Under the pieces are notes generated by a model. That model searched no databases. It saw only the letters and a list, made by a program, of their open reading frames with translations, and had not been told where the DNA came from. Positions 38,450-50,925 of a stretch of 64,000 bases of DNA are shown piece by piece (the first letter of the stretch is position 1; every line of letters begins with the position of its first letter). This stretch comes from Deinococcus psychrotolerans (lineage in GTDB: Bacteria; Deinococcota; Deinococci; Deinococcales; Deinococcaceae), in assembly GCF_003860465.1 (NCBI RefSeq), contig NZ_CP034183.1:387501-451500 (forward strand), read 5' to 3'. The position numbers and the translations under genes are program-made.

Positions 38450-38812
38450 TTACTTCAGTTCGACTTTAGCGCCGGCAGCTTCGAGCTGGGCCTTGAGCTT
38501 CTCGGCTTCTTCTTTGTTGATGCCTTCCTTGAGTGCTCCGCCCTTCTCGCTGAGATCCTTGGCTTCTTTAAGGCCCAGACCCGTGATGGCGCGGATTTCT
38601 TTAATGACGTTGATCTTGCTGGTACCAGCGTCGATCAGCACCACGTCGAATTCGGTTTTCTCTTCGACGGCGGCCGCGCCAGCAGCGGGGCCAGCGACAG
38701 CCACAGCAGCGGTCACATTGAACTTCTCTTTGATGGCGTCAATCAAATCGGCCAGTTCGAGGAGGGTGATGTTGGACAGATCGTCGAGGAATTGCTCTTT
38801 GTTGAAAGCCAT
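38450..38812 (-). CDS. rplL: 50S ribosomal protein L7/L12
   Basis: Stalk protein, 120 residues, that recruits translation factors. N-terminal dimerisation helix ([21 protein letters not shown]), Ala/Gly hinge ([16 protein letters not shown]) and C-terminal factor-binding domain ([18 protein letters not shown]). AGGAG precedes the start. Last gene of the rplJ-rplL unit, 58 bases after rplJ. Confidence 0.98.
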   Translation of the reverse strand: MAFNKEQFLDDLSNITLLELADLIDAIKEKFNVTAAVAVAGPAAGAAAVEEKTEFDVVLIDAGTSKINVIKEIRAITGLGLKEAKDLSEKGGALKEGINKEEAEKLKAQLEAAGAKVELK

Positions 38813-38870
38813 GGTAGGACTCCTTTAATTTGAAGGGAAAAACGGGTGAGAGGGAAGAGGAAAGCGCAGT

Positions 38871-39362
38871 TTAAGCGGCGGCTTCTTCGAGCTGCGCTTT
38901 GTAGGCTTCCAAAAGGCCCACGAAGTTGCTTTGATGTGCGCCCAGCACGCCAACCAGCTCGGAGTAGAGCTGATCTTTGGTGCCCAGCGAGGCGATACGC
39001 GCCACCACGCTGATGTCGACGCGCTTGCCTTCGAGGAAGCCCGCTTTCATGGTCGGGATGCCTTTGTCGTTGGCTTTGGCCGCGTCGCTCAGCGCTTTGG
39101 CCACACCAGCGGCGTCGTCTTGGGCCACCACGATAGCGCTCGGCCCTTTGAGGGCGTCGCTGAAATCGGTTTCACCCAGCGCCAAGTTGATGAGGGAGTT
39201 TTTGGCGACAATAATGCGCCCGCCCTTTTCCACCACTTGCTTGCGGAGTGCGCCCAACTGCCCAGCGCTGAGGCCCTGATAGTCGACGACGAAAAACGTT
39301 TCGACGCCTTCTAAGGAAGCCTTCAGCGAGGCCAGAATGTTTTGGTTGCGTTGGTTCGGCAT
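38871..39362 (-). CDS. rplJ: 50S ribosomal protein L10
   Basis: Stalk base protein, 163 residues, that anchors L7/L12 dimers through its C-terminal helix. Recognisable by [19 protein letters not shown] and [27 protein letters not shown] lies before the ATG. The 5' leader carries the L10-binding RNA structure through which the protein, with L12, represses its own operon. Confidence 0.97.
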   Translation of the reverse strand: MPNQRNQNILASLKASLEGVETFFVVDYQGLSAGQLGALRKQVVEKGGRIIVAKNSLINLALGETDFSDALKGPSAIVVAQDDAAGVAKALSDAAKANDKGIPTMKAGFLEGKRVDISVVARIASLGTKDQLYSELVGVLGAHQSNFVGLLEAYKAQLEEAAA

Positions 39363-39435
39363 AGTTGCGAACCTCCTTTCTGGTCATACAGCTTGAATGA
39401 AATCGGAAAACAAGGGTGTCCGGTGCCCAGAGGCG

Positions 39436-39515
39436 TTCCAGACAACTCGGCGGGTGGATTTAAATCTTTTAACCGTGAGGTCAAAACCCTGGCAAAGATA
39501 CCCGCTGTCTAAGGT
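39436..39515 (-). ncRNA. L10 ribosomal-protein autoregulatory leader
   Basis: Minus strand, about 39515 to 39436: AGACAGCGGGTATC (ending near 39497) and, after a joining segment, AATCCACCCGCCGAGTTGTCT. AGACA-GCGGG and CCCGC-TGTCT are the two sides of the stem, and the CCGAG segment matches the L10 leader family in which L10-L12 binds its own mRNA. It sits between rplA and rplJ, the usual place. Boundaries approximate. Confidence 0.75.
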
Positions 39516-39567
39516 GCCGCGAACATTGAGAGGTGCCTGAATGCACCGGGGTGCTGATGGTTGGGTA

Positions 39568-40266
39568 TTACTGCGCTTGGGTGCTGAGCGTCAGGGGAAT
39601 GCTCGGCCCCATGGTGCTGGTCAGGAAAGCGCTGCGCAGGTAGACGCCTTTGGCGCTGGCAGGCTTGGCTCCTTCGAGGGCGCTGATCAGCGCTTGGTAG
39701 TTCTCGCTGATATTGCCGCCTTCAAAGCTGACCTTGCCGATCGGCGCGTGGATCACGCCGGTCTTGTCATTGCGGAACTCGATGCGTCCGGCCTTGAGGC
39801 TCTTGACCATGCCGGCCACGTCGGTGCCGACGGTGCCGCTTTTTGGGTTGGGCAGCAGGCCGCGCGGCCCCAGCAAACGGGCCAATTTCTGACCGACTTG
39901 GGCCATCATGTCGGGGGTTGCCACGACCGAGTCGAAGTCCATGAAGCCGCCTGCGATGCGCTCGATCAGCTCTTCGCTGCCGACCACGTCCGCGCCCGCA
40001 GCTTCGGCGGCGGCCACGTTCTCACCCTTGGCGATCACGGCCACGCGCACATTGCGGCCCGTGCCGTGCGGCAGCGCCACCGTGCCGCGCACGTTTTGGT
40101 CACTCTTGCGCGGGTCGATGCCGAGGCGGAAGTGAACTTCCACGGTTTCGTCGAACTTGGCGGTGGCCAGTTCTTTGACGAGTTCAGCAGCTTCGCTGAT
40201 GGTGTACTGCTTGTTGCGGTCGACTTTACCGATGAGCGCCGTGTAGCGCTTTCCGTGCTTAGGCAT
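39568..40266 (-). CDS. rplA: 50S ribosomal protein L1
   Basis: L1 stalk protein, 232 residues, binding 23S rRNA at the E-site. Signature region is [21 protein letters not shown] [18 protein letters not shown], and [20 protein letters not shown] is the family motif. The start overlaps the rplK stop by eight bases, so L11 and L1 are translated in step. The residues after position 220 are a short extra tail. Confidence 0.97.
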   Translation of the reverse strand: MPKHGKRYTALIGKVDRNKQYTISEAAELVKELATAKFDETVEVHFRLGIDPRKSDQNVRGTVALPHGTGRNVRVAVIAKGENVAAAEAAGADVVGSEELIERIAGGFMDFDSVVATPDMMAQVGQKLARLLGPRGLLPNPKSGTVGTDVAGMVKSLKAGRIEFRNDKTGVIHAPIGKVSFEGGNISENYQALISALEGAKPASAKGVYLRSAFLTSTMGPSIPLTLSTQAQ

Positions 40267-40693
40267 TGGGGCCTCCCTCGATGGTCACGCCCATGCTGCG
40301 TGCTGTGCCTGCGACCGTGTTGGCGGCGGCTTCGACGCTGCCCGCATTGAGGTCGGGCATTTTGGTTTTGGCGATTTCCAAGACCTGATTCCAGTCGAGC
40401 TTGCCGACCTTGGCTTTGTTGGGCGTGGCGCTGCCCTTGCTCAGTCCGGCGGCCTTGCGAATCAGGTAGCTCATCGGCGGGGTCTTGGTGATAAAGGTAA
40501 AGCTGCGATCGGCGAAAATGGTGATTTCCACAGGGATGATCGCGTCACCCTTGTCGGCCGTCAGCGCATTGAACTCTTTGGTGAACTGCATGATGTTCGC
40601 GCCGTATTGACCCAGCGCGGGGCCGACGGGCGGGGCCGGGGTGGCCTTGCCTGCCGGAAGCTGCAACTTCACGATGCCGGTAATCTTCTTCAT
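40259..40693 (-). CDS. rplK: 50S ribosomal protein L11
   Basis: 144-residue protein of the GTPase centre, target of thiostrepton. N-terminal [22 protein letters not shown] and the [13 protein letters not shown] segment are diagnostic. CTAAGGAGAAGA precedes the ATG. It follows nusG by 128 bases in the rpmG-secE-nusG-rplKA order. Confidence 0.98.
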   Translation of the reverse strand: MKKITGIVKLQLPAGKATPAPPVGPALGQYGANIMQFTKEFNALTADKGDAIIPVEITIFADRSFTFITKTPPMSYLIRKAAGLSKGSATPNKAKVGKLDWNQVLEIAKTKMPDLNAGSVEAAANTVAGTARSMGVTIEGGPNA

Positions 40694-40821
40694 TTCTTCT
40701 CCTTAGCTCCCCCTGGTGCTGCTCTGAGGGGTGCTGGCGCTAAGTTCTGCCGGTTGAGGGGATTTGGCAGCAACTTTTTTATTTTACGGATTTTTAAGCG
40801 GCTTGGCTAGTGCTGAGCGGC

Positions 40822-41394
40822 TTATCTGCTGATTTGCGAGAAGTCGAGCTCAACCGGCGTTTCGCGCCCGAAGATGCTGACCAGCACTTTGACCTTGGCC
40901 TGCGGCATGTTGACTTCGCTGACCACGCCGCTGAAATCGGCGAACGGGCCAGCCGTAACGCGCACCATGTCGCCCGCTTTGAAATCGGCCTTGATACGCG
41001 GCGCGGGCGCTTCCTCGGTTTGTTGGGTCAGGCCCACCGAAATAAGGAGTCGCTGCACTTCCTCTTGCGAGAGCGGCACCGGGTACGTGGTGGTGCCGAC
41101 AAAGCCGGTGACGCCGGGGGTGTTGCGTACCGTTTCCCAGCTTTCACCGAGTTCGCCGGGCGAGTCGTCGTCTTCAATATCCATTTGAACGAAGACGTAG
41201 CCAGGAAACAGCAGGCGCTCGACGGTTTCTTTCTTGCCGCCTTCGCGCAGCTCCACGGCCTTTTCGCTGGGCTGCAACACCTGAAAAATCTTGGTGCCCT
41301 GCATTCCCAGCTTGCGGGCGCGTTCCATCAGCGTTTTCTCGACCCTTTCTTCTTGGCCGATATAGGTGTGAACGGCGTACCACTCGATGCTCAT
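40822..41394 (-). CDS. nusG: transcription termination/antitermination protein NusG
   Basis: 190-residue elongation factor linking RNA polymerase with Rho or the ribosome. NGN domain at the start ([18 protein letters not shown]), GYVFVQMDI, and a C-terminal KOW domain ([19 protein letters not shown]). The ATG overlaps the secE stop (ATGA, 41391-41394). Length matches the family. Confidence 0.97.
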   Translation of the reverse strand: MSIEWYAVHTYIGQEERVEKTLMERARKLGMQGTKIFQVLQPSEKAVELREGGKKETVERLLFPGYVFVQMDIEDDDSPGELGESWETVRNTPGVTGFVGTTTYPVPLSQEEVQRLLISVGLTQQTEEAPAPRIKADFKAGDMVRVTAGPFADFSGVVSEVNMPQAKVKVLVSIFGRETPVELDFSQISR

Positions 41395-41570
41395 GGCAAC
41401 ACCAATTTGATCAGGATGCCGAAGACCTTATCGAGGGCAAAGACGATCAAGGTCAGGCCGATCACGAAGATCAGCACCGCTTGAGTGCCTTCGAATACCG
41501 CTTCACGGCTCGGCCAAGTCACCCGCGAGAGTTCGCCCTGGGCGTCTTTGAAATACTGCACGATGTTCAT
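41391..41570 (-). CDS. secE: preprotein translocase subunit SecE
   Basis: A 59-residue membrane protein starting at ATG 41568-41570 and ending in TGA 41391-41393. It has the conserved amphipathic segment [15 protein letters not shown] followed by one membrane span ([20 protein letters not shown]), the minimal single-span SecE. It stabilises SecY in the protein export channel. It overlaps nusG by four bases and follows rpmG by 72 bases. Confidence 0.95.
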   Translation of the reverse strand: MNIVQYFKDAQGELSRVTWPSREAVFEGTQAVLIFVIGLTLIVFALDKVFGILIKLVLP

Positions 41571-41642
41571 GACCTCACCTCAAAGAATGGCGGAAAAAGG
41601 AGCTGTCCTTGCGTGACTCACCATCAGGTGGGCCAGCCGAGA

Positions 41643-41810
41643 TCAGACCTTTTTCTCCTTGAAGGGAACATGCTTTTTGGCGACTGGATCGTACTTCTTG
41701 AGTTCCAGTTTGGCCTGCGTGTTGCGGCGGTTCTTGGTGGTGGTGTAGTAAAAGCCCGTTCCAGCGGTGCTTTCCATCTTGATAATCATGCGCGGTCCGT
41801 CTTTGGCCAT
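41643..41810 (-). CDS. rpmG: 50S ribosomal protein L33
   Basis: 55-residue ribosomal protein with the family string [22 protein letters not shown] and HVPFKE near the end. There is no Cys, so it is the zinc-free form. ATG 41810 follows AAGGAG; the frame extends upstream to 41855 without support. First gene of the secE-nusG-ribosomal cluster. Confidence 0.95.
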   Translation of the reverse strand: MAKDGPRMIIKMESTAGTGFYYTTTKNRRNTQAKLELKKYDPVAKKHVPFKEKKV

Positions 41811-41973
41811 GCTCGTTCTCCTTGTCGTCCGGAGGTCGTGCGCCGCTCTTGCCAATCAGCATGCTGCTCATCGGTATTGGGCGGGCCAACCTTGCGAACT
41901 CCCAGTGTCCGACCCAACATCACAGCGGCGGCGTACTGGTGAAAGCCTGCGCGTAGGGCAGACAACGCTCACG

Positions 41974-42003
41974 AGTATACGGTGCTGGAGGCGCGGCTGT
42001 CTA
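41974..42003 (-). promoter_or_regulatory. promoter of the rpmG-secE-nusG operon
   Basis: Minus strand: TAGACA (42003-41998), 18 bases, TATACT (41979-41974). It gives a 5' leader of about 155 bases before rpmG, in which I see no tRNA or obvious hairpin terminator. Confidence 0.65.
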
Positions 42004-42108
42004 GCCTTGCTCACCTTCCAGGCTGGGCAGGCTGTTGGGAAAACTGCTGACACTCAGCCGATTTTTTGCAGTCTGACCGCGTTGAAGCTCTTTGGTCAAG
42101 CTGGAAGT

Positions 42109-42645
42109 CTAGCTGACGGTTTCCTCTGGCCGCAGCAGCCCCGGCCAGGTGCCCGCGTAGCCGATATTCAGACCCAACGCTTCCAAATAGAGGTAGCGCA
42201 GTTGGGCCAACTGGCGCAGATGCAGCAGATCGTGGGCTTGCCACGACGCCATTAAGTCGGCGGCATTGAGACTGCCGCGCTTTGCGGCCCAGTCCGGTTC
42301 TGGCCAAGCTTGGAGCTGGCGCAGCGAAGCTTGCCGCTCCTGCAAAAATCTCTCGATGGAACTCTCCAAGCCCCGTGCGTTGTAGCGCCGCTGCCGCGCC
42401 CAGCTCTGCGGATCAATTTTGGGCCAAGCTTCCTGCGGCGCTTTGATAAGCAGAGTGAACCGGGTGCGGAAATCGGCACTTTCCTCGTCGGCAAGGTGGT
42501 TAATGATTTCGAGTGCCGACCAGCTTTCCGGTTGAGGTCGCCAGCGGGCTTCGGCTTCGGTAAGGCCGCTGGCCAGCAGGGCGACGGCATTGCCGCTGCG
42601 CTCAAGCGATTGCAGCCAGTCGGCCAGAGAAGGGACATTCGGCAT
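42109..42645 (-). CDS. DinB-family protein
   Basis: A 178-residue four-helix-bundle protein of the DinB/YfiT group (not the DinB polymerase). The metal triad is visible as His50 (IINHLADEE) and His138/His142 (AHDLLHLRQL). Family members are metal-dependent and often thiol-transfer enzymes; the group is expanded in Deinococcus, where some members are DNA-damage inducible. TATAAT lies eight bases before the ATG, directly beside the tuf terminator. Substrate unknown. Confidence 0.82.
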   Translation of the reverse strand: MPNVPSLADWLQSLERSGNAVALLASGLTEAEARWRPQPESWSALEIINHLADEESADFRTRFTLLIKAPQEAWPKIDPQSWARQRRYNARGLESSIERFLQERQASLRQLQAWPEPDWAAKRGSLNAADLMASWQAHDLLHLRQLAQLRYLYLEALGLNIGYAGTWPGLLRPEETVS

Positions 42646-42653
42646 CTGTGAGA

Positions 42654-42659
42654 ATTATA
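42654..42659 (-). promoter_or_regulatory. TATAAT box of the DinB-family gene
   Basis: TATAAT on the minus strand, eight bases before ATG 42645; the tuf terminator stem occupies the -35 region. Confidence 0.45.
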
Positions 42660-42665
42660 ACAAAA

Positions 42666-42701
42666 CAAGCAGGGGCAAGCACACTGGCTTGCCCCTGCTT
42701 G
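42666..42701 (-). terminator. tuf terminator
   Basis: CAAGCAGGGGCAAGC (42666-42680) is the perfect complement of GCTTGCCCCTGCTTG (42687-42701), a 15-bp stem with a six-base loop, followed by TTTTGTT on the minus strand. Confidence 0.92.
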
Positions 42702-42718
42702 ACGAACGTTGTGCTGGC

Positions 42719-43936
<1,218 letters not shown>

Positions 43937-44048
43937 GGTGGTTCCTCCGGTGAAGCAAAAACTTAACCTGCGCTGCTCGAAATAAAGTCATGGAAATTCG
44001 GCCCGCGCTAAGCTCTTTCGAGTGAAGGTGCGGGCCAAATATTCTTAC

Positions 44049-44124
<76 letters not shown>

Positions 44125-44165
44125 GGGAACTAAAAGCACTGCTTGAACCTAAAACTCAAAAAAGG

Positions 44166-44241
<76 letters not shown>

Positions 44242-44244
44242 AGA

Positions 44245-44331
<87 letters not shown>

Positions 44332-44386
44332 AACTTCTCGCTTTGCCGGGGAGCGGCTCGGCGACTGCTGCATGGAGACTTGTACA

Positions 44387-44465
<79 letters not shown>

Positions 44466-44543
44466 TCTCCTGCTCAGAGGGGTGATTCTCTGCCTGAGCG
44501 CGGTTGCTTGAGCGGCTTTTGACCGTCTTACTTCCGGTTGGAG

Positions 44544-44573
44544 ATAGTAGCACCCGACTTTGGAAAGTGTCAA
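44544..44573 (-). promoter_or_regulatory. tRNA-tuf operon promoter
   Basis: Minus strand: TTGACA (44573-44568), 18 bases, TACTAT (44549-44544), about 80 bases before the first tRNA. The consensus -35 agrees with strong expression. Confidence 0.8.
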
Positions 44574-44984
44574 GTCAATCAATTCTGCCGGGTGTGAGGA
44601 TGGAAGCGGCGCTACCGAAAAGTTGAGCTCAGCCGCCTGCTGTGCGGACAAATTTTGCGGCCCAAGAGCTTGCCTTCAGCCGCCCATAAACGGGCCGTGT
44701 CCCGGCTGCTTGGGTGCGGATGGAGAGCGGATAGGCTCAAGGCTTAGGCCTACGACTTCTCAGGCTGTTGGGTGGGCAGCGGAGGGGAGGTAGCACAGCC
44801 CGAATGGACTGTTCCCTTCTGGAGAGCTTTACCGTTGCCTCAACTGCGCCAAATGGCTTATTTACCCGGCGGCAGAGCGGCGTAGACTATACCGTTTGGC
44901 CCGGGCTGCTTAGCCTGAGCTGCTGGCGTCCGCCGCGTATTTCGCGCTGTTTTCTTCCGCTCCCAGATTTGCCTGAGGTCACTT
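44574..44984. other. intergenic region without a recognised gene
   Basis: About 410 bases between the tRNA-tuf promoter and the ABC transporter genes. I see no convincing ORF, RNA gene or terminator. TAGACT near 44888 on the plus strand is a possible -10 for the transporter operon but lacks a clear -35. Confidence 0.5.
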
Positions 44985-46924
44985 TTGAATACCCTGTCCA
45001 CCCTTTGGCCGTACCTGAAGCTGCACCAACGTCAATTCTTCCTCGGCACGCTGGCCGTTTTCGGCGCGGGAACGGCCGTCACGTTGCCGGCTTATTTTAC
45101 CCGTCTCATCATTGACGGCCTGACCGGAGCCGCCGACACCAATCCGGCCACGGCTGGCATCACGGCGGGGCAAGTGGCGCTCTACGCGCTGGGCGCGGTG
45201 CTGTCGGTGGTCGTGTCCGGCGGGCTGATGGTGCTGGTGCGGCGGCTGATCGTGTATGCGAGCCGCCAGATCGAATACGAAGTGCGCCGCGATTTGTTCG
45301 CCCACCTCTCCGGCCTCGACAAACACTACTTCGACCGCGCCCGTACCGGCGACTTGATGAACCGCTTGACCGGCGACCTCTCGGCGGTGCGCGAAATGAT
45401 CGGCTTTGGCAGTTGGCAACTCTCCAGCGTGGTTGCCAGCTTCGTGGTCAGTTTCTTTTGGTTTTTCAGCTTGTCGTGGCGACTGACCCTGGCTGTGCTG
45501 GTGGTGTTTCCAGTCATTATTGGGGTTCTGTTTATGCTGGCCCGGCTCATCAGTGCCCGCTACGTGGCGGTGCAGGAGCAAAACAGCGTCATCTCGGCCA
45601 AAGCGCAGGAAAACTTTTCGGGTGCGAGAGTCGTGAAAGGCTACGCCATCGAAGACCGCGAGATCACCGAATACAAAAGCCTCAACAGCGAACTGATTAA
45701 GCGGGCGCTGCGCCTGACCACCGTGGAAGGGCCGCTGCAAGCTTCCATGAGCCTCCTGATGGGGCTGGCCTACGTGATCGTGCTGATCTACGGCGGCCGG
45801 ATGATCTTGGGGTTGGTGCCGGGCAGCCCGCTGACGCTGGGCCAATTTACCCAGTTTGCCTTGGTGCTCGACCGCTTGGCCTGGCCCATGCTCAGCATTG
45901 GGATGATCACCAATATGCTTCAGCGCGGCTCGGCGTCGTGGGGCCGCCTCCAAGACATCTTCAATGCCCAGCCGTACATCAAAGACGATGGGCGCACCGA
46001 TTCCAGCATCAAGTCCGTTCTCGGCGAGATCGAGTTTGATCACGTCAGCCTCAACTTCGACGGTCAGCAGGTGCTTAAAGACGTGTCGCTGAAGATTCCA
46101 GCAGGTCAAACCTTGGGCATCACGGGCCCCACCGGCAGCGGTAAAACCGTGCTGGGCAATTTGGTGACGCGCCTCGTAGACGTGAGCAGCGGGACGGTGC
46201 GGGTAGACGGCGTGGACGTGCGGCGCATTCCGCTTAGAGTGCTGCGCGAAAACGTGGCGGTCGTGCCGCAGGAGCCGTTCTTGTTCTCCGATACGATCGC
46301 TTCCAACGTCGCTTTCGGCCTCGACAACGCCAATTACGCACCGATCCCGACCCGCATCAGCGTGCTGAAATCGAAAGCGCCGCCTCCCGATGACCGCCAG
46401 CCCGACATGAACCGTGTCCGTGCGGCGGCGGAGATCGCCGGACTGGCCAGTGAAATCGAACGGTTCCCGCAGGGCTACGACACCACGCTGGGCGAGCGCG
46501 GCGTGACCCTGTCGGGTGGTCAGCGCCAGCGCACCGCTCTGGCCCGTGCTGTGGCCCGTGAGCCGCGCATTCTGGTGCTCGACGACGCCATGAGCGCGGT
46601 GGATACCGAAACCGAAAGCCGGATTCTCAGCGGGCTGCGCCAAGTTCAGCAGGGCCGCACCGTGCTGCTGATCGGCCACCGCGTCAGCACCCTGCGCCAC
46701 GCCGATCACATCATCGTGATGGAGCGCGGTCAGATCGTGGAGCAGGGCAGCCACGAGGACTTGCTGGCGCTCGGCGGCCACTATGCCGAATTAGACCGCC
46801 AGCAGCGCTTAGAGGGCGATTTGAAAAGTGAAGACGAAGGCAAATTGACTAGAGACGCCCTGACTGAAGCCGCTTCCCAGATCAAACCCAGCGGTGAACC
46901 GCTCAGCACTGAAAAGGTGAAGGC

Positions 46925-46928
<4 letters not shown>
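44985..46928 (+). CDS. heterodimeric ABC exporter, subunit A (degenerate Walker B)
   Basis: A 647-residue half-transporter with six membrane segments and a C-terminal ATPase. Walker A GPTGSGKT is near residues 380-387, signature [14 protein letters not shown] is canonical, but Walker B reads [12 protein letters not shown], with Asp in place of the catalytic Glu; the switch His is present (IGHRVSTL). About 20 extra residues ([17 protein letters not shown]) follow the Q-loop region. TTG 44985 is the start, with TGAGGT upstream. The stop overlaps the next gene (ATGA). Such pairs export lipids, drugs or peptides; the substrate is unknown. Confidence 0.9.
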
Positions 46929-48811
<1,883 letters not shown>

Positions 48812-48835
48812 GCCACAACCTCACACAATGTTAGC

Positions 48836-48869
48836 AAGCGGCGGCCCCTAAGTTACTGGGCCGCCGCTT
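48836..48869. terminator. terminator after the ABC exporter genes
   Basis: AAGCGGCGGCCC (48836-48847) pairs with GGGCCGCCGCTT (48858-48869) over twelve bases; shared with the convergent roadblock operon. Confidence 0.8.
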
Positions 48870-48882
48870 ACTGATTGAAAGT

Positions 48883-49221
48883 TCAGAGCCTGCTGATCTC
48901 CCGCTTGACCGCGAACCGGACGCGCCCCAAATTGCCGACTTCATCAAAGCCGACCAGCAGCAGATTGTCGCTTTGGGGGGTCAGCAGCACCGGGCCGTCG
49001 GCGAAGTCCATCATCAGGTCTTTGAGCGGCTGATCGCCCACGGTGGCGCTGAGGCTCTGGGCCACCGCCTGCGCGGCCCTGACGAAACTGGCGTCAGGCG
49101 GCTGGGTTCCGGCGCTCCCCAGCGGGCTGCTGTCTGGGCCGACCAGGGCCGCGTAGCGCACGCCACGGGTGCTGAGAATGCGCCCGAGGGCTTCGTCCAG
49201 CTGAAGGGGATCAACGGGCAT
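48883..49221 (-). CDS. roadblock/LC7 domain protein 1
   Basis: A 112-residue protein with the roadblock/LC7 (MglB-like) profile: an N-terminal helix, VRYAALVGPDSSPLG, a long middle helix (VRAAQAVAQSLSATV) and a final hydrophobic strand pair (NLLLVGFDEVGNLGRVRFAV). Roadblock proteins act as partners or GAPs of small Ras-like GTPases (MglA in bacteria). Its start overlaps the end of the next roadblock gene by eleven bases. No MglA-type GTPase is in the window. Confidence 0.8.
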   Translation of the reverse strand: MPVDPLQLDEALGRILSTRGVRYAALVGPDSSPLGSAGTQPPDASFVRAAQAVAQSLSATVGDQPLKDLMMDFADGPVLLTPQSDNLLLVGFDEVGNLGRVRFAVKREISRL

Positions 49222-49558
49222 TGCTGGCTCCCGGCAACTCCAGACTCAGCGCCAACTTGGCCAGCGCTTGCTGGGCGGGGCGGGTGTCAATGCCCCGCGT
49301 CATGGCGACGGCGGCCAGGTAGGGCCCCGCCGTCACCACCACGATTTCCAGCGTCTCGGCGGTGATGGCCAGCCGCGACATTTTTCCGAGTCCGCTGGAG
49401 CGCGAGACCCGCTCAAAAGTCGCTCTGAGGGCGGTGAGTTCGGCGGCGAGCAGTTCGGTGTAGTGGCCGTAGCTCTCCAAGCTCAGCCCGTCACTGCTGC
49501 TCAGCACCGCGCCCTCCACTCCCGGCAGGTCAATGACTTCGCGCAGGTGGGCGCTCAT
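49211..49558 (-). CDS. roadblock/LC7 domain protein 2
   Basis: A 115-residue roadblock protein and the clearest of the three: LPGVEGAVLSSSDGLSLESYG is the typical first hairpin, followed by the helix ELTALRATFERVSR and the strand ITAETLEIVVVTAGPYLAAVAM. The ATG at 49556-49558 overlaps the stop of gene 3 in an ATGA junction. The frame is open further upstream but that part runs through gene 3 in another frame. Confidence 0.85.
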   Translation of the reverse strand: MSAHLREVIDLPGVEGAVLSSSDGLSLESYGHYTELLAAELTALRATFERVSRSSGLGKMSRLAITAETLEIVVVTAGPYLAAVAMTRGIDTRPAQQALAKLALSLELPGASNAR

Positions 49559-49902
49559 AAGTACGTCTCCAGTTGCCTGAGGGTTTGTTGGCCGTAAATG
49601 CGGGCTTGGCCCAAATTGCCGTGGCCGTCGAGGATCAGCATCAAGAAAAAGTCTTGCAGCGGCAAAAGATAAGCGCTCAGGGTTTCGCCGCGCACGAACC
49701 ACTCGCTTGGCGTGCCCCCGGAGAGGGTGAGTTCGTAGGATTGTTTGGCGGCTCGCAGCAGTCCGGCATGTTCGGCAACCAGCAGGGTGAGGTCTACATC
49801 GGCTTCGGTGTGGCCGTCCACCAGCAGACCGTCCATGCCGCCGAGAGCCGCAGCCCAAGCGCCGTCTACATCCATGACCAATTGTTTAAGGGCGTCCAGC
49901 AT
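49555..49902 (-). CDS. roadblock/LC7-like protein 3
   Basis: A 115-residue protein with the same layout as the two downstream: VDGAWAAALGGMDGLLVDG, a helix, a beta segment (ETLSAYLLPLQDFFLMLILD) and the closing GNLGQARIY string shared with protein 1 (GNLGRVRF). It is the first of the three to be translated. TATGAT lies eight bases before the ATG, and a perfect palindrome lies at the -35 region. Confidence 0.78.
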   Translation of the reverse strand: MLDALKQLVMDVDGAWAAALGGMDGLLVDGHTEADVDLTLLVAEHAGLLRAAKQSYELTLSGGTPSEWFVRGETLSAYLLPLQDFFLMLILDGHGNLGQARIYGQQTLRQLETYL

Positions 49903-49910
49903 CGTGCCTC

Positions 49911-49946
49911 ATCATACTCGCTCACGTCTCACCTTGGTGTCACCAA
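49911..49946 (-). promoter_or_regulatory. promoter and palindromic operator candidate of the roadblock operon
   Basis: TATGAT (49916-49911) stands eight bases before the first roadblock ATG. TTGGTG-T-CACCAA at 49934-49946 is a perfect 13-base palindrome positioned over the -35 region, suggesting a repressor site. Confidence 0.5.
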
Positions 49947-49962
49947 ATCGAGCACGAAGATG

Positions 49963-49985
49963 AAAAAACCGCCATTTGCAGGCGG
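49963..49985 (-). terminator. recR terminator
   Basis: Minus strand: CCGCC and GGCGG around a seven-base loop, followed by six T (49968-49963), about 20 bases after the recR stop. It separates recR from the roadblock genes, at least in part. Confidence 0.75.
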
Positions 49986-50003
49986 GCAGGGTTTGGCTGC
50001 TGA

Positions 50004-50600
50004 TTATTTGCTGACCCGCTGGCGGCCACTCAGCGCCCGTCCCAGCGTGACTTCATCGGCGTATTCGAGCGCTCCGCCCACCGGCAGGCCGTAAGCGATG
50101 CGCGAAACCATGACGCCCAGCGGCTCGATCAAGCGCTGCACATACATGGCGGTGGCTTCGCCCTCCACGGTGGTGCCGGTGGCCAAGATCACTTCGATAC
50201 CGCTCTGGAGTCTGGGCAGCAGCGGCCTGAGTTGCAGCTTATCAGGGCCGACGCCGTTCATGGGACTTAGAACGCCGTGCAGCACGTGATAAAGGCCGGT
50301 GTACTCGCCGCTTTTTTCAATGGCGATCACGTCGCCAGGCTCTTCCACCACGCAGATCAGGTTTTGCATCCTAGTCGGGTCGGCGCAGACATCGCACAGT
50401 TCTGCGTCGGTGATGTTAAAGCAGACCGGACAGGTATGCAGTTCGCGCTTGGCGTCGAGGAGCGATCCGGCGAGGCGCTCGATGTCTTCACGCGGCTGCT
50501 CGAACAGGTAAAAGGCGAGGCGCTGAGCACTTTTGGGGCCAATGCCCGGCAAGCGCGAGAGTTCGCGGATCAGCGCCACCAAACTGGAGGGATATTTCAC
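50004..50600 (-). CDS. recR: recombination mediator protein RecR
   Basis: 198-residue DNA-binding clamp protein that with RecO loads RecA at gaps, central to the RecFOR pathway used by Deinococcus. HhH motif LSRLPGIGPKSAQRLAFYL, zinc finger CPVCFNITDAELCDVC and Toprim segment ICVVEEPGDVIAIEKSGEY are all present. It follows ybaB by 28 bases, the conserved bacterial ybaB-recR order. Confidence 0.96.
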   Translation of the reverse strand: MKYPSSLVALIRELSRLPGIGPKSAQRLAFYLFEQPREDIERLAGSLLDAKRELHTCPVCFNITDAELCDVCADPTRMQNLICVVEEPGDVIAIEKSGEYTGLYHVLHGVLSPMNGVGPDKLQLRPLLPRLQSGIEVILATGTTVEGEATAMYVQRLIEPLGVMVSRIAYGLPVGGALEYADEVTLGRALSGRQRVSK

Positions 50601-50628
50601 GGCGTTCTCGCCTGCGTACGGGGGCTTT

Positions 50629-50925
50629 TCAGAACATTCCGCCCGGCAATCCCAGCGCTTGGGTGGCGCTGCGCTGCAACTCGTCGGCTTTGCCCGCCGC
50701 TTCCTGAATCGCCACCAGAATCAAGTCTTCCAAAGCTTCCACGTCGCTGGGGTCAACCGCTTCGGGCTTGATTTTGAGGCTCTGAATTTTGCCGTGTCCG
50801 TTGGCCGTTACCGTCACGAGGCCGCTGGCGCTGCCCTCTACGGTTTGCGCGGCCAATTCTTCTTGAATTTTGCTGGCGGCGCTTTGGGCTTGTTGCATTT
50901 GTTTCATCAGCTTTCGCATGTCCAT
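50629..50925 (-). CDS. ybaB: YbaB/EbfC family nucleoid-associated protein
   Basis: A 98-residue dimeric DNA-binding protein. KLMKQMQQAQSAASKIQEELA is the helical arm and GLVTVTANGHGKIQSLKI the central sheet. ATG 50925 has AAGGAG at the right distance; the frame is open to 51102 but without conserved sequence. Partner of recR. The C-terminal Gly/Met tail (LGLPGGMF) is typical. Confidence 0.92.
   Translation of the reverse strand: MDMRKLMKQMQQAQSAASKIQEELAAQTVEGSASGLVTVTANGHGKIQSLKIKPEAVDPSDVEALEDLILVAIQEAAGKADELQRSATQALGLPGGMF

Noticed and set aside
41571..41642. tRNA-Trp between rpmG and secE
   Set aside because: This gap holds a tRNA in some bacteria, but no cloverleaf or CCA anticodon loop can be drawn here.
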